A stretch of DNA of 64,000 bases from a bacterium (GTDB lineage: Bacteria; Krumholzibacteriota; Krumholzibacteriia; LZORAL124-64-63). How positions within the stretch are numbered: position 1 is the stretch's first letter; every line of letters starts with the position of its first letter. Below the pieces are notes generated by a model that worked only from the letters and a program-made list of their open reading frames with translations, did no database searches and was not told where the DNA came from. The stretch covers positions 2,728,001-2,792,000 of the forward strand of contig JADJQR010000001.1 of the NCBI GenBank assembly GCA_016712675.1, given 5' to 3'. Below are positions 55,790 to 64,000 of this stretch, piece after piece. The position numbers were made by a program, and so were the translations under genes.

Positions 55790-57501
55790 CGTCCTTTCGG
55801 GCGGAAGCAGCAGCCGGTTCAGCGGCCCCGAAATCCTGCACAGAATTCACAGAATTCCGCGCCGAGGCCCCGAGCACCGAATTGTGTGTATTCCGAGCAT
55901 TGTGTGTATGGAGTCTGGGGTTCACGTCGAACACCGGGCTGGGCGGACGCCCGGGTCGCGAGCGCGGAGGTTCCGGCCGGCAGCGGATCACGTCGTGCTC
56001 TGCGAGCAGATCCAGGGGCGGGACCATCTCGGCGGGCGCCTTGAACCCGGCCCGTAGCGCCTGGTAGGCATCGCGCAGGGTGAAGCTCGACGCGCCCGTG
56101 CGCCGGATCCACGCCAGGATGTACCGCGCCTGGCCGGCGACCGGGTCGGCCCCCATCATGTCGAAGGCGATCTGGGCGTGGGTGCAGAGGAAGTCGCTGA
56201 TGCGCAGGGCCCGGCGCATCGGACCCTCGCCGATGGCCAGGGGGGCGGCCGCATCGGGATCGAGGGCGTGGTCGGCCAGGTGCAGAAGCCCGGCGAGGCG
56301 GATGGTCTCGCCCGCGACCTTGTTCCCCAGTCAGCGACGCTCTCGAATTCGCCCGCGAGGCCGAGCTTGGGCTCGTTCGTCGCCTTGAGGCCAACGAGCA
56401 GATCGTAGGCCGCCGGGCTGAAGTCCATGAACCGGGAACGGATCTCCCCCGTTTCGTCCTTGAGGGTGGGTCGCCGCAGGAGCGAGGTCACCGCCTCCTC
56501 GTAGGCCTGGCTGACCTCCATCGGCACGGGCGGCGCATCGGGGGCGCGGCTCCCGACGATGCTCTCGGGAATCGCCCACAGGAAGCGGGCTAAGAGGCCT
56601 CGGCCGCGGAACCCCTTCTTGTCCCGCAGCGAGGAGATGACATCAGGCTGGATCGCCAGGCCGATGGTGACGGCGGGCTCCTGGATCGACCCGCCCTCGC
56701 GCCCGATCCGGTCGGTCGTGATCTGGCCGCCGCTGTGACCTTTCAGGTAGATGTCGATGTTCGGGACGCCGTTCGAGTAGCGGCCGCCCATGAGTTCGAA
56801 GGGACCACCCTCGTCGGACATGATCGCGATGCGCCCGCCCTGCTGGCGCAGGACCGCCTCCAGCGACTCGGAGGTGACGTCGTCCAGGACCAGCCGCAGA
56901 GGAGCCGGGACCTCGATGGCGCCCTGCTCGAACACAGCCTCCTCGACCAGGGCCAGGGACTTGGCGTAGTCCTCCGGTTGGCTCGCCTTGGCGGCGAGGG
57001 TCTTGAGGTGGTCGGTCCTCTTGGCTGCGACGTCGGCGCGGGCCATGGCCGCGCGGATTTCCGGATCGGTGCGCTTGCGCTCCTCGGCCACGAACCGGGC
57101 CACCGGCCGGATGGCCGCTGCGAAGGCCGGGCTCTTGGCCTCGCCGGGCTTCAGGGCGACCGCAACGTAGAGGTTCAGGGGCTCGTCCCAGCCCTGCAAT
57201 ACGTGGACCTTGTACCTCTTCGCACCGCAGAGGGCCAGCACGGCGAGGCCGAGCATGGCCGGCAGTTCCACGGGGCACTGCAGGGCGGTGGCCAGGGCGG
57301 TGACCCAGTCCCTTAGCCAGGGGGCAGGGTCTCAACGGGGAAGACCGGCGCTTTCGCCACGGGGCCGATGGGCAGCGGGTCGTCCCAGGCGGGATCCTCG
57401 CTGGGGATCGCCTCGGGCGTGCCCGGAGCGAGGGGCTGGGCGTCGGCGAAGGGGTCCTGCGGGAGGGTGCCTTCGAGGAGGCGATCGTTGTCGTCCTTCA
57501 T
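55776..57501 (-). pseudogene. DUF3987-type protein, two apparent frameshifts
   Basis: Reading MKDDNDRLLEGTLPQ from 57501 and correcting a missing C in the five-base run at 57320-57324 leads into WLRDWVTALATALQCPVELPAMLGLAVLALCG, the start of DUF3987 proteins of mobile elements. The body keeps LRLVLDDVTSESLEAVL, GGRIAIMSDEGGPFELMGGRY and GLAIQPDVISSL. A second missing base (run at 56325-56328) switches the frame to NKVAGETIRLAGLLHLADHA and the C-terminal part. The full product would be about 575 residues. Start overlaps the Toprim gene stop (ATGA). Probable replication helicase/primase-type protein. Confidence 0.72.
55839..55909 (-). repeat. Short tandem repeats within the DUF3987 3' region
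   Basis: CACAGAATT occurs twice in tandem (55839-55847, 55848-55856), and ATTGTGTGTAT twice with period 18 (55881-55891, 55899-55909). They encode the Asn/His/Thr/Ser-rich HTHNARNTHNS and RNSVNSV segments. They are AT-rich islands in a GC-rich gene. Confidence 0.7.
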
Positions 57502-58517
57502 CGGGAGGCCTCCTCTCCCACGCCGCTGCGGAAGATCCGGCAGCGTCCGCGGAGCGAGGCCGCAATCTGCTGGGCGTAGCGCTCGCCCGGCTCGTCGTGA
57601 TGCGTTCGGATGACCACTGAGGCGTCCGTGGGGACGCGATCGGCGATCTGCGGGGACCAGGCTCCCGACTCGATACCGAAGCAGGCAGGACCCTGTGCTT
57701 CGGTCTCGCGCTGGCGCGCGGCCCAGAGCAGCCAGTCCGGTTCACCTTCGGCCACCACGATCTCGCGCGGCTGCCACCAGGCCGGGCAGAGGCCGCCGAG
57801 AAGCTGGCAGCCGAGCGGATCGGCGAGGACAAGGCCCTTGACGGAGCAGCCGGAGGGCGCCAGGGACTTCGGGGTCGCTGCGCTGTCGAGGGAACGAGCG
57901 CGGAGCGAGACGGCCTGGCCCGTGTGGTCCCAGAGCCGGAAGAGAATCCGGTGACCGGTGCCGGCCCACGGTCCGCGCCGCGACCAGGCCCAGCGGGGCA
58001 GGCGGATGTCGGCAGGCATCACTCGGGCAAGATCCCACAACTCGGTCTGCTGGAGGAACCAGGTGGCGGCGCTGCCGAAGCGGCGGGCGAACCAGGCGGC
58101 GGCCTCGGCGTCGTCACCTACGGCGAGCGACGCGCCCCACAGCGCGACGACCTCTTGTTGCGGAGGACGGGCGGGTGACGCCTGCGCTTCGGTTCGAGCC
58201 GGCGCAGCGGGTCTGGCGCGAAATGAAGCCAGCGAGTTGAGGTTTCGGTGGAACAAAGCGTCTGGAACAGTCCGCGGCGTCTTCTCGCCGCGGAGAATGC
58301 CGCGCCTGATGTGACCGATCGCCTCACGTTCCGGGAGTCCGGTTTCCAGAGCCGCGGAGAGGAGCGCCCGCTCGCCAGCGGATCGGTCGACCTCTCCCGC
58401 CCCCACGAATCCACCGATGGCGGCGGCGGCCCGGAAGGTCGCGCAGGCCCGGCCGGATGAAGTGCAGCGAAGGGTCTGGATCTCGGAGTCGACCGCGGCT
58501 TCGACGTAGCGTGTCAT
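57498..58517 (-). CDS. Toprim-domain (primase-like) protein
   Basis: 339 residues. The C-terminal half carries a Toprim domain: KGLVLADPLG, IVVAEGEPDWLLWAAR with the conserved Glu, CFGIESGAWSPQIADRV, and VVIRTHHDEPGERYAQQIAASL with the Asp. The region RWAWSRRGPWAGTGHRILFRLWD upstream resembles the DnaG-type fold. No N-terminal zinc finger is evident, so it may be a reduced primase working with the DUF3987 protein encoded downstream, whose start overlaps. Near the left end of the element's minus-strand operon. Confidence 0.75.
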   Translation of the reverse strand: MTRYVEAAVDSEIQTLRCTSSGRACATFRAAAAIGGFVGAGEVDRSAGERALLSAALETGLPEREAIGHIRRGILRGEKTPRTVPDALFHRNLNSLASFRARPAAPARTEAQASPARPPQQEVVALWGASLAVGDDAEAAAWFARRFGSAATWFLQQTELWDLARVMPADIRLPRWAWSRRGPWAGTGHRILFRLWDHTGQAVSLRARSLDSAATPKSLAPSGCSVKGLVLADPLGCQLLGGLCPAWWQPREIVVAEGEPDWLLWAARQRETEAQGPACFGIESGAWSPQIADRVPTDASVVIRTHHDEPGERYAQQIAASLRGRCRIFRSGVGEEASR

Positions 58518-58762
58518 CGCACCACGTCCTTTGCACAGAGGACGGGCCGTACCTGGCTGACCGTGGAGCCGTCATCAGAGGATCGGTGCGGGAGATGTTG
58601 GCAATACCCAAGCGAGTTCATGAGTCGGTCGCTCTCCTGATTCGAAGCTCAAGTCGTGTCTCTGCGTTTGCTCTTGCGGCTTCGCGGAAGTCAGCCTGGC
58701 CATGCTGGCGTGTTGCCGGTGAAGGCGGCCGGTTCCCGATGAAGCACGGTGGAGTTATGGCG

Positions 58763-58801
58763 ATTTAGAAATGGGGCGACCAATCTAAATGTCATTTAGA
58801 T
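58763..58801. promoter_or_regulatory. Operator-like inverted repeat with a third half-site
   Basis: ATCTAAAT-GTC-ATTTAGAT (58783-58801) is a perfect 8-bp inverted repeat, and an extra half-site ATTTAGA lies at 58763-58769. Its position ahead of the minus-strand operon suggests a repressor site, but no regulator gene is adjacent. Confidence 0.55.
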
Positions 58802-59479
58802 GGGTCCCGCTTCGCTGGCTATGGGCGTGGCTCGATGACTTGTTCCGTGCGGATCAACGGCCGGGAGGAGCGCCGAGCCCCTGTCCCATCTTCATGGCAA
58901 AGTGGGAATAGATGCCAGTGAGGGGGACTGCAGGATCAGGATGATCGACAGTGGGGAACGCGGCGGATCAAGTATGTGAAAGCTCCACGTGTTCGCTCCC
59001 GTCTTCAGGAAGAGGCGCGGTTCCTTCCAGCGCCAATTTCTCGAGGGTGCCGGCGACCTCGGCCCTCGTGGCGTGCGAGAACCTCGAAACAAGTTACCAC
59101 TGACACCAGACGTTCCAGTTTCGGAAAACCAAAGGCGGCCGCGAACGCGCCTGACGTGGAAGCTGCGGGCGACTCCGTGCGCTCCGAGTCCTTCGCGATC
59201 CTGCCCGGCAAACTGGGACACACAGGAACGTCGACGCATTCCTCAACCCTGCCCCGCCTCCGCACTCCTTTTCGGCATCTCAAAATTCACAAAATGGCGC
59301 GGCGGCCCTGGTCCTTCAGCGCGAGATCCCTGTCGCGGCCGGGACGGTGCCGAGCATGCCCCTCCGCCGGCGCTCGGGGGTGGATCGATGGATGGCGGGG
59401 GTAGCCGGGGCCGGCAGCCGCCGGAATCAGGCCAGCCGGAACGCCAGAATCTGGCCCCAAACTGCCAATCCTCACGCCA

Positions 59480-59510
59480 TTGTAAGCCGATGCAAATAAT
59501 GCATTTAACT
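59480..59510 (+). promoter_or_regulatory. Candidate promoter and inverted repeat of the small-gene operon
   Basis: TTGTAA (59480-59485) with a TTTAAC-like -10 near 59504-59509; between them ATGCA-AATAA-TGCAT (59490-59504) forms a 5-bp inverted repeat in an AT-rich stretch. Confidence 0.3.
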
Positions 59511-59596
59511 TTCGATTTGCCTTCCCATTCAACCCAGAAAGCTCGTCACTGTCAGTGCGGCGGGCACGGGGCCCGGCGCCTCGAAAGGAGAGCTTC

Positions 59597-59863
59597 ATGA
59601 CGGTCAACGAGATGATCGAACGCCTGCAGGAGGCAGCCGAAGGTGGGTTTGGCGAGTGCGAAGTGCGCCTCGCCTTCCAGCCCAGTTGGCCGCTGCAATT
59701 CACCGTCGCCGGGGTCGCGACGCCGGACGACGAGTCCCGCGCCCAAGGCGAACCCGATGAAGAACCGGATGACGCGGCCTCGGTGGTCTACGTCGTCGAG
59801 GGCGGCCACCCCGATGGCGACTCCCCCTACGCGCCCGCTTGGGCCTTCGCCGCGGCGCAGTAA
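59597..59863 (+). CDS. Small protein 1 of the element operon, unknown
   Basis: 88 residues; no family recognised with confidence. Begins TVNEMIERLQEAAEGGFGE, has a middle segment LAFQPSWPLQFTVAGVATP, an acidic linker (DEEPDD) and ends VVYVVEGGHPDGDSPYAPAW. AAAGGAGAGCTTC precedes the ATG. First gene of a five-gene plus-strand cluster. Confidence 0.7.
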   Translation: MTVNEMIERLQEAAEGGFGECEVRLAFQPSWPLQFTVAGVATPDDESRAQGEPDEEPDDAASVVYVVEGGHPDGDSPYAPAWAFAAAQ

Positions 59864-59876
59864 GGAGGTGGTACCC

Positions 59877-60089
59877 ATGGCAACCAATCACGACCGACCT
59901 TCCCGGCTTCGCTTCAGCGACGGGATGGAGTTCGACCTCAGCGGCGACCTGCGCGTCGTCCATCGGCGTGACGGCTGGTACGTCGTCGGCCGGGGCATGC
60001 TCATCCCGGTCGCCGACCGGGAAGAAGGCGACAGCATGGTCGCTCAGATGAAGAACGAAGGAGGCAGCGACGATGCGCTACGGACCTGA
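59877..60089 (+). CDS. Small protein 2 of the element operon, unknown
   Basis: 70 residues; a beta-rich core LRFSDGMEFDLSGDLRVVHRRDGWYVVGRGMLIPV. No match recognised. Strong site AAGGAGG nine bases upstream. Overlaps the next gene by 17 bases. Confidence 0.7.
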   Translation: MATNHDRPSRLRFSDGMEFDLSGDLRVVHRRDGWYVVGRGMLIPVADREEGDSMVAQMKNEGGSDDALRT

Positions 60090-60399
60090 CGACAAGTTCT
60101 GGGTCGTGGTCGACCCGAAGCCCTACAGCACGCTCGACGACCTCGCGTTCGCGGCGTCGCTCCGCGACCTCGAGCTGCAATTCAAGGGCGGACTGCAGAT
60201 CGACGAGAACCCGACCCTGTTCACCGACCGGCAAGAGGCGCGGATCGAAGCGTACGGGCGACTGACTGCGATGCGGGCCAGCCAGGCCATCCTGCGCGCC
60301 GGCCGCGAGAACCCCGATACCCGGATCGGCCGCGTCGAGATCTACGGCGCTGACGGAACGCTGGTGTTCGCGGCGGACATCCCGCAGGAGGTCGACTGA
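60073..60399 (+). CDS. Small protein 3 of the element operon, unknown
   Basis: 108 residues; MRYGPDDKFWVVVDPKPYSTLDDL, a helix EARIEAYGRLTAMRASQAILRAG, and a final strand pair RVEIYGADGTLVFAADI. Not recognised. GAAGGAGG upstream. Confidence 0.7.
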   Translation: MRYGPDDKFWVVVDPKPYSTLDDLAFAASLRDLELQFKGGLQIDENPTLFTDRQEARIEAYGRLTAMRASQAILRAGRENPDTRIGRVEIYGADGTLVFAADIPQEVD

Positions 60400-60400
60400 C

Positions 60401-60658
60401 ATGGCGACGAACGCGGCGCCGCGATTCGGCCTGAAGGCCCATCAGGTGTTCTGGAACGAGCAGGGCAGCATCGTCTGCGCCTGTTGCCACGTCCCCTACC
60501 CCGGGTCCGACACCTGGATCTGGGAGCGGTGGGAAGAGATCACGCCCGCGGACTTGGTGGAGATCGACCGCCAGGGAGGGCGCGTGGCGTGCGAGGGCTG
60601 CGGCAAAGAGCCGAGCCGGATCGTGCGTCTGGACCCGAGTGAAAGGACCAAGCGATGA
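60401..60658 (+). CDS. Small zinc-ribbon-like protein of the element operon
   Basis: 85 residues with two Cys pairs, VCACCHVPYPG and VACEGCGKEP, spaced about 45 residues apart, suggesting a zinc-binding fold. No known family assigned. AGGAGG precedes ATG 60401, and the stop overlaps the next start (ATGA). Confidence 0.7.
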   Translation: MATNAAPRFGLKAHQVFWNEQGSIVCACCHVPYPGSDTWIWERWEEITPADLVEIDRQGGRVACEGCGKEPSRIVRLDPSERTKR

Positions 60659-60918
60659 GCAAGACCACCAAGAAGACCATGCGGGCACGCAAGCCCGTCG
60701 CCGAGAAGGCGAGCACCAAGACCGCCGACGCCAAGGCCCCGCGCGAGGAGCTCTGCGTGTTCGCCTTCCGGCTGACCGAGGCCGAACGTGACGCCATCCA
60801 CAAGGCGGCCGGGCCGGCGAAGGCCTCAAAGTTTGCGCGCAACCTGCTGGTGGCCGCCGCCACGAAGGACGAGGCGGCGGTACGGGCGATCATGAAGGAG
60901 GTCCAGGCAGAGGCGTAG
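60655..60918 (+). CDS. Small basic protein with ribbon-helix-helix-like segment
   Basis: 87 residues. A Lys/Ala-rich start (about 1-30) precedes VFAFRLTEAERDAIHKAAG and SKFARNLLVAAATKDEAAV, which fits a ribbon-helix-helix DNA-binding protein of the kind found in conjugation or antitoxin genes. GAAAGGACC upstream. Last gene of the cluster. Confidence 0.6.
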   Translation: MSKTTKKTMRARKPVAEKASTKTADAKAPREELCVFAFRLTEAERDAIHKAAGPAKASKFARNLLVAAATKDEAAVRAIMKEVQAEA

Positions 60919-61348
60919 CGGGATAGACCTGGCGGATGTTACCTCCGACCAACTCGCTACCCGATTCCGACACTGCGGGCGAGTCTACCGGATGCATCGC
61001 GGGTCATTTCCGGGCACTTTGCGGGGCAGACTATCGCGCACACCAAGTCCGCGGAACGGAGGTCGGCGTCTCGGCGTCGCGGTGAACATCTGCATTCGTT
61101 CTGGGCGATGGGATGCGGGGCGTCCACATTCTGGATTCCGGATCCCTCGTAGACGGGCTGTGATCCGCAGGACCCCGGTTCGCCATCAGACGAAAGCGAT
61201 CCGATGACCCTTGCCATCTCGAAATCCAGTTTCGTCGCGGGACTACAGTGCCGAAATTGCTATGGACCCAGTACAACGACCGCGACGCCCGCAGCCCGAC
61301 GCCACGAAACAGGCCACCTTCATTGACACCGGATAAGCGGTCAGGAAT
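60919..61348. other. Intergenic stretch (430 bases)
   Basis: No gene, RNA or clear repeat seen. It separates the small-gene cluster from the nuclease genes and marks a drop in GC. Confidence 0.5.
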
Positions 61349-62053
61349 TTGGCCAAGGACCTATTTCCCAGCGGTAGGATCTACCGCATCGTGAAAGGTA
61401 AGTCCCGCATGGAGAGGATCAATCAGGTGTTCGACCGACTCGACGTGTGGCGCCGCTTGCCGGACTACCAGATGGAACGGAGGGCTGATCTCTATTTCTC
61501 TCTGTACCTGCCGGAGGTACTTGAGGCCGTCCTGGATGAACCGATCCGCCAGGACCTGGTGCCTGAGTTCCCCATCAAGCAGTTGGGCTCAAACCGCTCG
61601 GACAAGGTGGACTACCTCACCGCAACCACGGATGCGACGCGGCTCGTTTTTGTCGAGTTGAAAACCGACTGCAATTCCACCCGACCGGAACAGTTTGAGT
61701 ATCTTTGCCGCGGTGCACAGATGACCGGAGAGAAATTGTTCAATGATCTCAGCAAGATCCGGAAGACTTCGAAAGCCAAGCCCAAGTACGACGCATTGAT
61801 CGCCGCGACGCAGGCAATGGGATTACCTGAGATTCGAGCGAAGGCGATCGGCGAGAATCACCCTGTCGTTCTTGTCTCACCGCGCGAGGATTTCAAAGGT
61901 CGGAAGGAAGCGGACAAGCTGTTCGAAACCGCTGGTGTCCCATTCAAAGTCGTCACCTTCGAGGGATTTCGCGAATCGGTGCTCAAGCACCACGATCCGT
62001 TGTCGGTTCGGTTCGCGGAGTCGTTGGACCATTGGTGGAAGAATCCAGTTTAG
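61349..62053 (+). CDS. Putative PD-(D/E)xK nuclease-like protein
   Basis: 234 residues. The central VDYLTATTDATRLVFVELKTDCNS, with Asp then the ELK sequence 17 residues on, fits a PD-(D/E)xK nuclease core. The N-terminal EFPIKQLGSNRSDK and C-terminal region are unassigned. Start is TTG at 61349 (AGGAA upstream); an internal ATG (MERINQVFD) is possible. Lower GC than the chromosomal genes. Faces the GIY-YIG genes, ending 28 bases from their end. Function unknown, nuclease by inference. Confidence 0.55.
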   Translation: MAKDLFPSGRIYRIVKGKSRMERINQVFDRLDVWRRLPDYQMERRADLYFSLYLPEVLEAVLDEPIRQDLVPEFPIKQLGSNRSDKVDYLTATTDATRLVFVELKTDCNSTRPEQFEYLCRGAQMTGEKLFNDLSKIRKTSKAKPKYDALIAATQAMGLPEIRAKAIGENHPVVLVSPREDFKGRKEADKLFETAGVPFKVVTFEGFRESVLKHHDPLSVRFAESLDHWWKNPV

Positions 62054-62081
62054 GTTTGGGATCCGAAAGCACCGGTTCGGC

Positions 62082-62960
62082 CTAGGTTGACCGAGGAACG
62101 GCCGAGATCTGCTTGCCTTTTCGGTTCAGGACGGGCAGTTCCGTTTGAATCAGGTGGTCTTCCACCTCGTACCGGCCCAACCCGACCTCCATCCACGAGT
62201 ACATGGACCTCTCCAGGTAGGCATCGACCTTTCGGTCATCGGACTCGGTGAATGCTCGGTTCTTCCTGCCGCTCTTGTCCATAAGCTCGAGTCCGAGGAT
62301 CACGGAGCCGACATGCCGGCGCAGCGCCGAGATGTAGGTATACGTGCTATGGGCCTTGTAGCGGCCTGCCAACTCGGAGCTCTCACCGACGTACAGGGGC
62401 GTCTCCTCTCCCTCCCGCCACAATCCATAGAGACCGGGAGCATCCGGCGGCGTCGCCTCGAACCATGGTACCCTCGGGCGAGCCATGTACCGTTCGGCCC
62501 CCTCGGCCAAGAGACTGTGCCGCGCCTCCTGGACTATCGCCCACATCTCGCTTCCAAACGAAGGCTTGATAACCGGCCGCTTGTTCTTCTGAAACTTGTT
62601 GAGGCAAGTCACCACATTGACAATCCCGAAGTCCTCGATCTCCTTGCGGCCGAATCCGGTCGTCATCGTCTGAACCCGGAAACCGTCGATGCTCCTCAGG
62701 ATTTCGGGGCCACTCGCCAGAAACGTCTTGTAGAAGGTGGAACGGTTGGCGTCGAATTGGGTCTTCAGGCGTTGCCGGACTTCCATCGCCTCGCCGATAT
62801 ACACCGGCCCGCCGTCCAGTGAGATCAGGTAGTTGCCCGGCCCTTCCAGCGTCACCTCGTCGGACCGAAGTGAAGACTGCGCCCGCAAGTGGTGGATACC
62901 TTCCGCCAGAATTTGATTGGCGCGGGCCTGGACGGATTCCCAGCTAATGCTCGAGGCCAT
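62082..62960 (-). CDS. Tandem GIY-YIG-like protein
   Basis: 292 residues with two GIY-YIG-like units: GNYLISLDGGPVYIGEAMEVRQRLKTQF near 42-70 and APGLYGLWREGEETPLYVGESSELAGRYKAH near 173-205. Such an internal duplication is uncommon. Catalytic residues beyond the core Tyr are not fully certain. Start ATG at 62960 with GAGGAGG. 16 bases downstream of the other GIY-YIG gene; the two are probably co-transcribed. Confidence 0.72.
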   Translation of the reverse strand: MASSISWESVQARANQILAEGIHHLRAQSSLRSDEVTLEGPGNYLISLDGGPVYIGEAMEVRQRLKTQFDANRSTFYKTFLASGPEILRSIDGFRVQTMTTGFGRKEIEDFGIVNVVTCLNKFQKNKRPVIKPSFGSEMWAIVQEARHSLLAEGAERYMARPRVPWFEATPPDAPGLYGLWREGEETPLYVGESSELAGRYKAHSTYTYISALRRHVGSVILGLELMDKSGRKNRAFTESDDRKVDAYLERSMYSWMEVGLGRYEVEDHLIQTELPVLNRKGKQISAVPRST

Positions 62961-62976
62961 AACTCCCTCCTCGACC

Positions 62977-63819
62977 TCAGTTCAGGTTGAGTCCGAACGC
63001 CCGTGTGCCCAGCTTTTCCTTGTACTGGGACTCGTGCTCTACAACCTCGGTCATCGTCAGGGTCTTCGGGAGGGTTCGCAGAATCGAGAACCGGAGATTC
63101 TCCTTGGCGAAGCGGCCCTCTTCAATCGACTTCTGCAACTCTGCATTTCCCCCGTGCCCCGTGCGAGCATAGGTCATCCATCGCCCCAGGATTCCGTCCT
63201 TCCCGTATGCGGAACCGATGTACTGCAGGCCCGACGTTTCCTCGACGATGATGTAGATCCCCGCTACCGCGGCCAGGGCCTTGTGCCAGTCCTTGTTGGA
63301 TGATGGGTTGTCGCAGATAGTCTTGAGATCGGTGTAGGGAAGCACGAAATCCAGATACCCGGGGAACGGCCTGCGGCGCCCCGCGGGAAGGATTTCCACC
63401 ACCGGCTTGTCGGTCAGCCACTGATGCCACGAGATGGCGTTGTTGCCCCAGTCGATGACCAGGCGGTCCTTGAAGTCCTCGAAGCCGGGCACCTCATCCA
63501 GGTCGTAGATCACGTCCGTCTCGCCCACGAGGTCCCGGCATGGCAGGTCGACGATGTCCGCCGGCTGCACCTGCCGGTGTCCGCCCACCCGGTACACGCC
63601 CAGCAGCCGGGCTTGGGTCCCATCTATCCCCATGAACGAAACCACATAGTCGCAGTTGAAGATGGGAGCGCCTTGGATGCGCTGGTAGGTCTCGATGTGG
63701 CCTCCGCCCAGGAGCGCCTCCACGTCGATACGCTTGTCCTTGTGGCGGACCAGCTTGATCGACTTGGCGCGCGAGCAGTCGAGGCCCTTGAGCGAAAGGA
63801 GGTCGACGAGGGAGAGCAT
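62977..63819 (-). CDS. GIY-YIG nuclease-domain protein
   Basis: 280 residues. The last 100 residues are a clear GIY-YIG domain: VAGIYIIVEETSGLQYIGSAYG, GILGRWMTYARTGHGGN, VVEHESQYKEKLGTRAFGLNLN (catalytic Glu region). The N-terminal 170 residues form an uncharacterised domain with VEALLGGGHIETYQRIQG and DVIYDLDEVPGFEDF, possibly a recognition domain. Start at 63819 with a weak ribosome site. Paired with the tandem GIY-YIG gene; a nuclease for defence or modification is plausible but unproven. Confidence 0.82.
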   Translation of the reverse strand: MLSLVDLLSLKGLDCSRAKSIKLVRHKDKRIDVEALLGGGHIETYQRIQGAPIFNCDYVVSFMGIDGTQARLLGVYRVGGHRQVQPADIVDLPCRDLVGETDVIYDLDEVPGFEDFKDRLVIDWGNNAISWHQWLTDKPVVEILPAGRRRPFPGYLDFVLPYTDLKTICDNPSSNKDWHKALAAVAGIYIIVEETSGLQYIGSAYGKDGILGRWMTYARTGHGGNAELQKSIEEGRFAKENLRFSILRTLPKTLTMTEVVEHESQYKEKLGTRAFGLNLN

Positions 63820-64000
63820 GTGACAAACCCATCCTGTCCTGTTGGTGAGTAATGTCCTCGATACGGTTTTCGGATATTCCTACCCCGGATTGAGCAGCAT
63901 TTGCGGGAGACCGAGATGAATTCAGGCTGACGTCAGCCTCGGTACATGAGTTCCCCGTGCCAGGCCAGACGTTCGCGGTCGGGCCGTTGACCCGTGGCAG

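Larger units (their letters stand above)
58518..59596. other. Control region between the divergent element operons (no gene seen)
   Basis: About 1.1 kb with no convincing gene on either strand; composition is more AT-rich than elsewhere. It separates the minus-strand replication/integration genes from the plus-strand small genes. It contains the inverted repeat at 58783-58801 and a possible promoter near 59480-59510. Confidence 0.6.

Noticed and set aside
58892-59239. Minus-strand open frame of 115 codons in the control region
   Set aside because: No ribosome site, no recognisable domain and composition unlike coding sequence.

Overview
The window is GC-rich (roughly two thirds G+C) and tightly packed. 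It comes from a Gram-negative bacterium with an outer membrane: it encodes beta-barrel proteins, TonB/ExbB/ExbD, lipoproteins and an AsmA-like protein. Two secreted proteins end in a FlgD-Ig-like 'PNPxNP...VHDLxGRxV' domain, typical of FCB-related uncultivated phyla such as Krumholzibacteriota and Eiseniibacteriota. That placement, with MglA/MglB, is an inference. Where promoters can be read they look sigma70-like (TTGACA-17-TAnnnT).

Positions 1-22 kb are almost entirely minus-strand housekeeping genes: rplY, prs, tRNA-Gln, spoVG and ispE; a DUF362 protein; UbiA-type prenyltransferase, gmhA and rfbD (envelope glycan); recX/recA, thpR, cinA/pgpA; a radical-SAM KamA-family enzyme; an exported Cache-CheD-like fusion; a porin-cytochrome plus five-haem cytochrome pair; mglB/mglA; and dnaX-ebfC-recR. 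From 22 to 29 kb there are two tRNA clusters (Ala; and serine tRNAs GGA, CGA, GCT, TGA; and Arg), tadA, a beta-propeller protein, an S55-type peptidase and a lectin-like protein.

Positions 29-37 kb hold a run of overlapping minus-strand genes: AsmA-like protein, mnmA, TPR lipoprotein, FadL-like barrel, lipoprotein, ExbD, ExbB and TonB-like protein. From 37 to 53 kb come murB, a large FG-GAP surface protein, a small barrel, comM, a tiny bacterial histone-fold protein, an M20 dipeptidase, tRNA-Glu, a TolB-like lipoprotein, a secreted zinc protease, a membrane protein with an anti-sigma/ECF-sigma pair, enolase and a frameshifted ftsB.

From 53.3 kb to the right edge lies an integrated element. 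It starts at the 3' end of an initiator tRNA-Met gene with a large serine recombinase reading back into the tRNA. Behind it come a small hypothetical gene, a second SpoVG-like gene, a DUF3987 helicase/primase-type gene (two frameshifts) and a Toprim protein, all coupled on the minus strand. A 1.1 kb control region follows, then five small plus-strand genes, then a putative nuclease island: a PD-(D/E)xK-like protein facing a tandem-GIY-YIG protein and a second GIY-YIG protein. No right-hand attachment site was seen, so the element probably runs past the window. Five single-base homopolymer indels cluster in 52.9-57.3 kb, while I noticed none elsewhere; a local sequence-quality problem is the simplest explanation.
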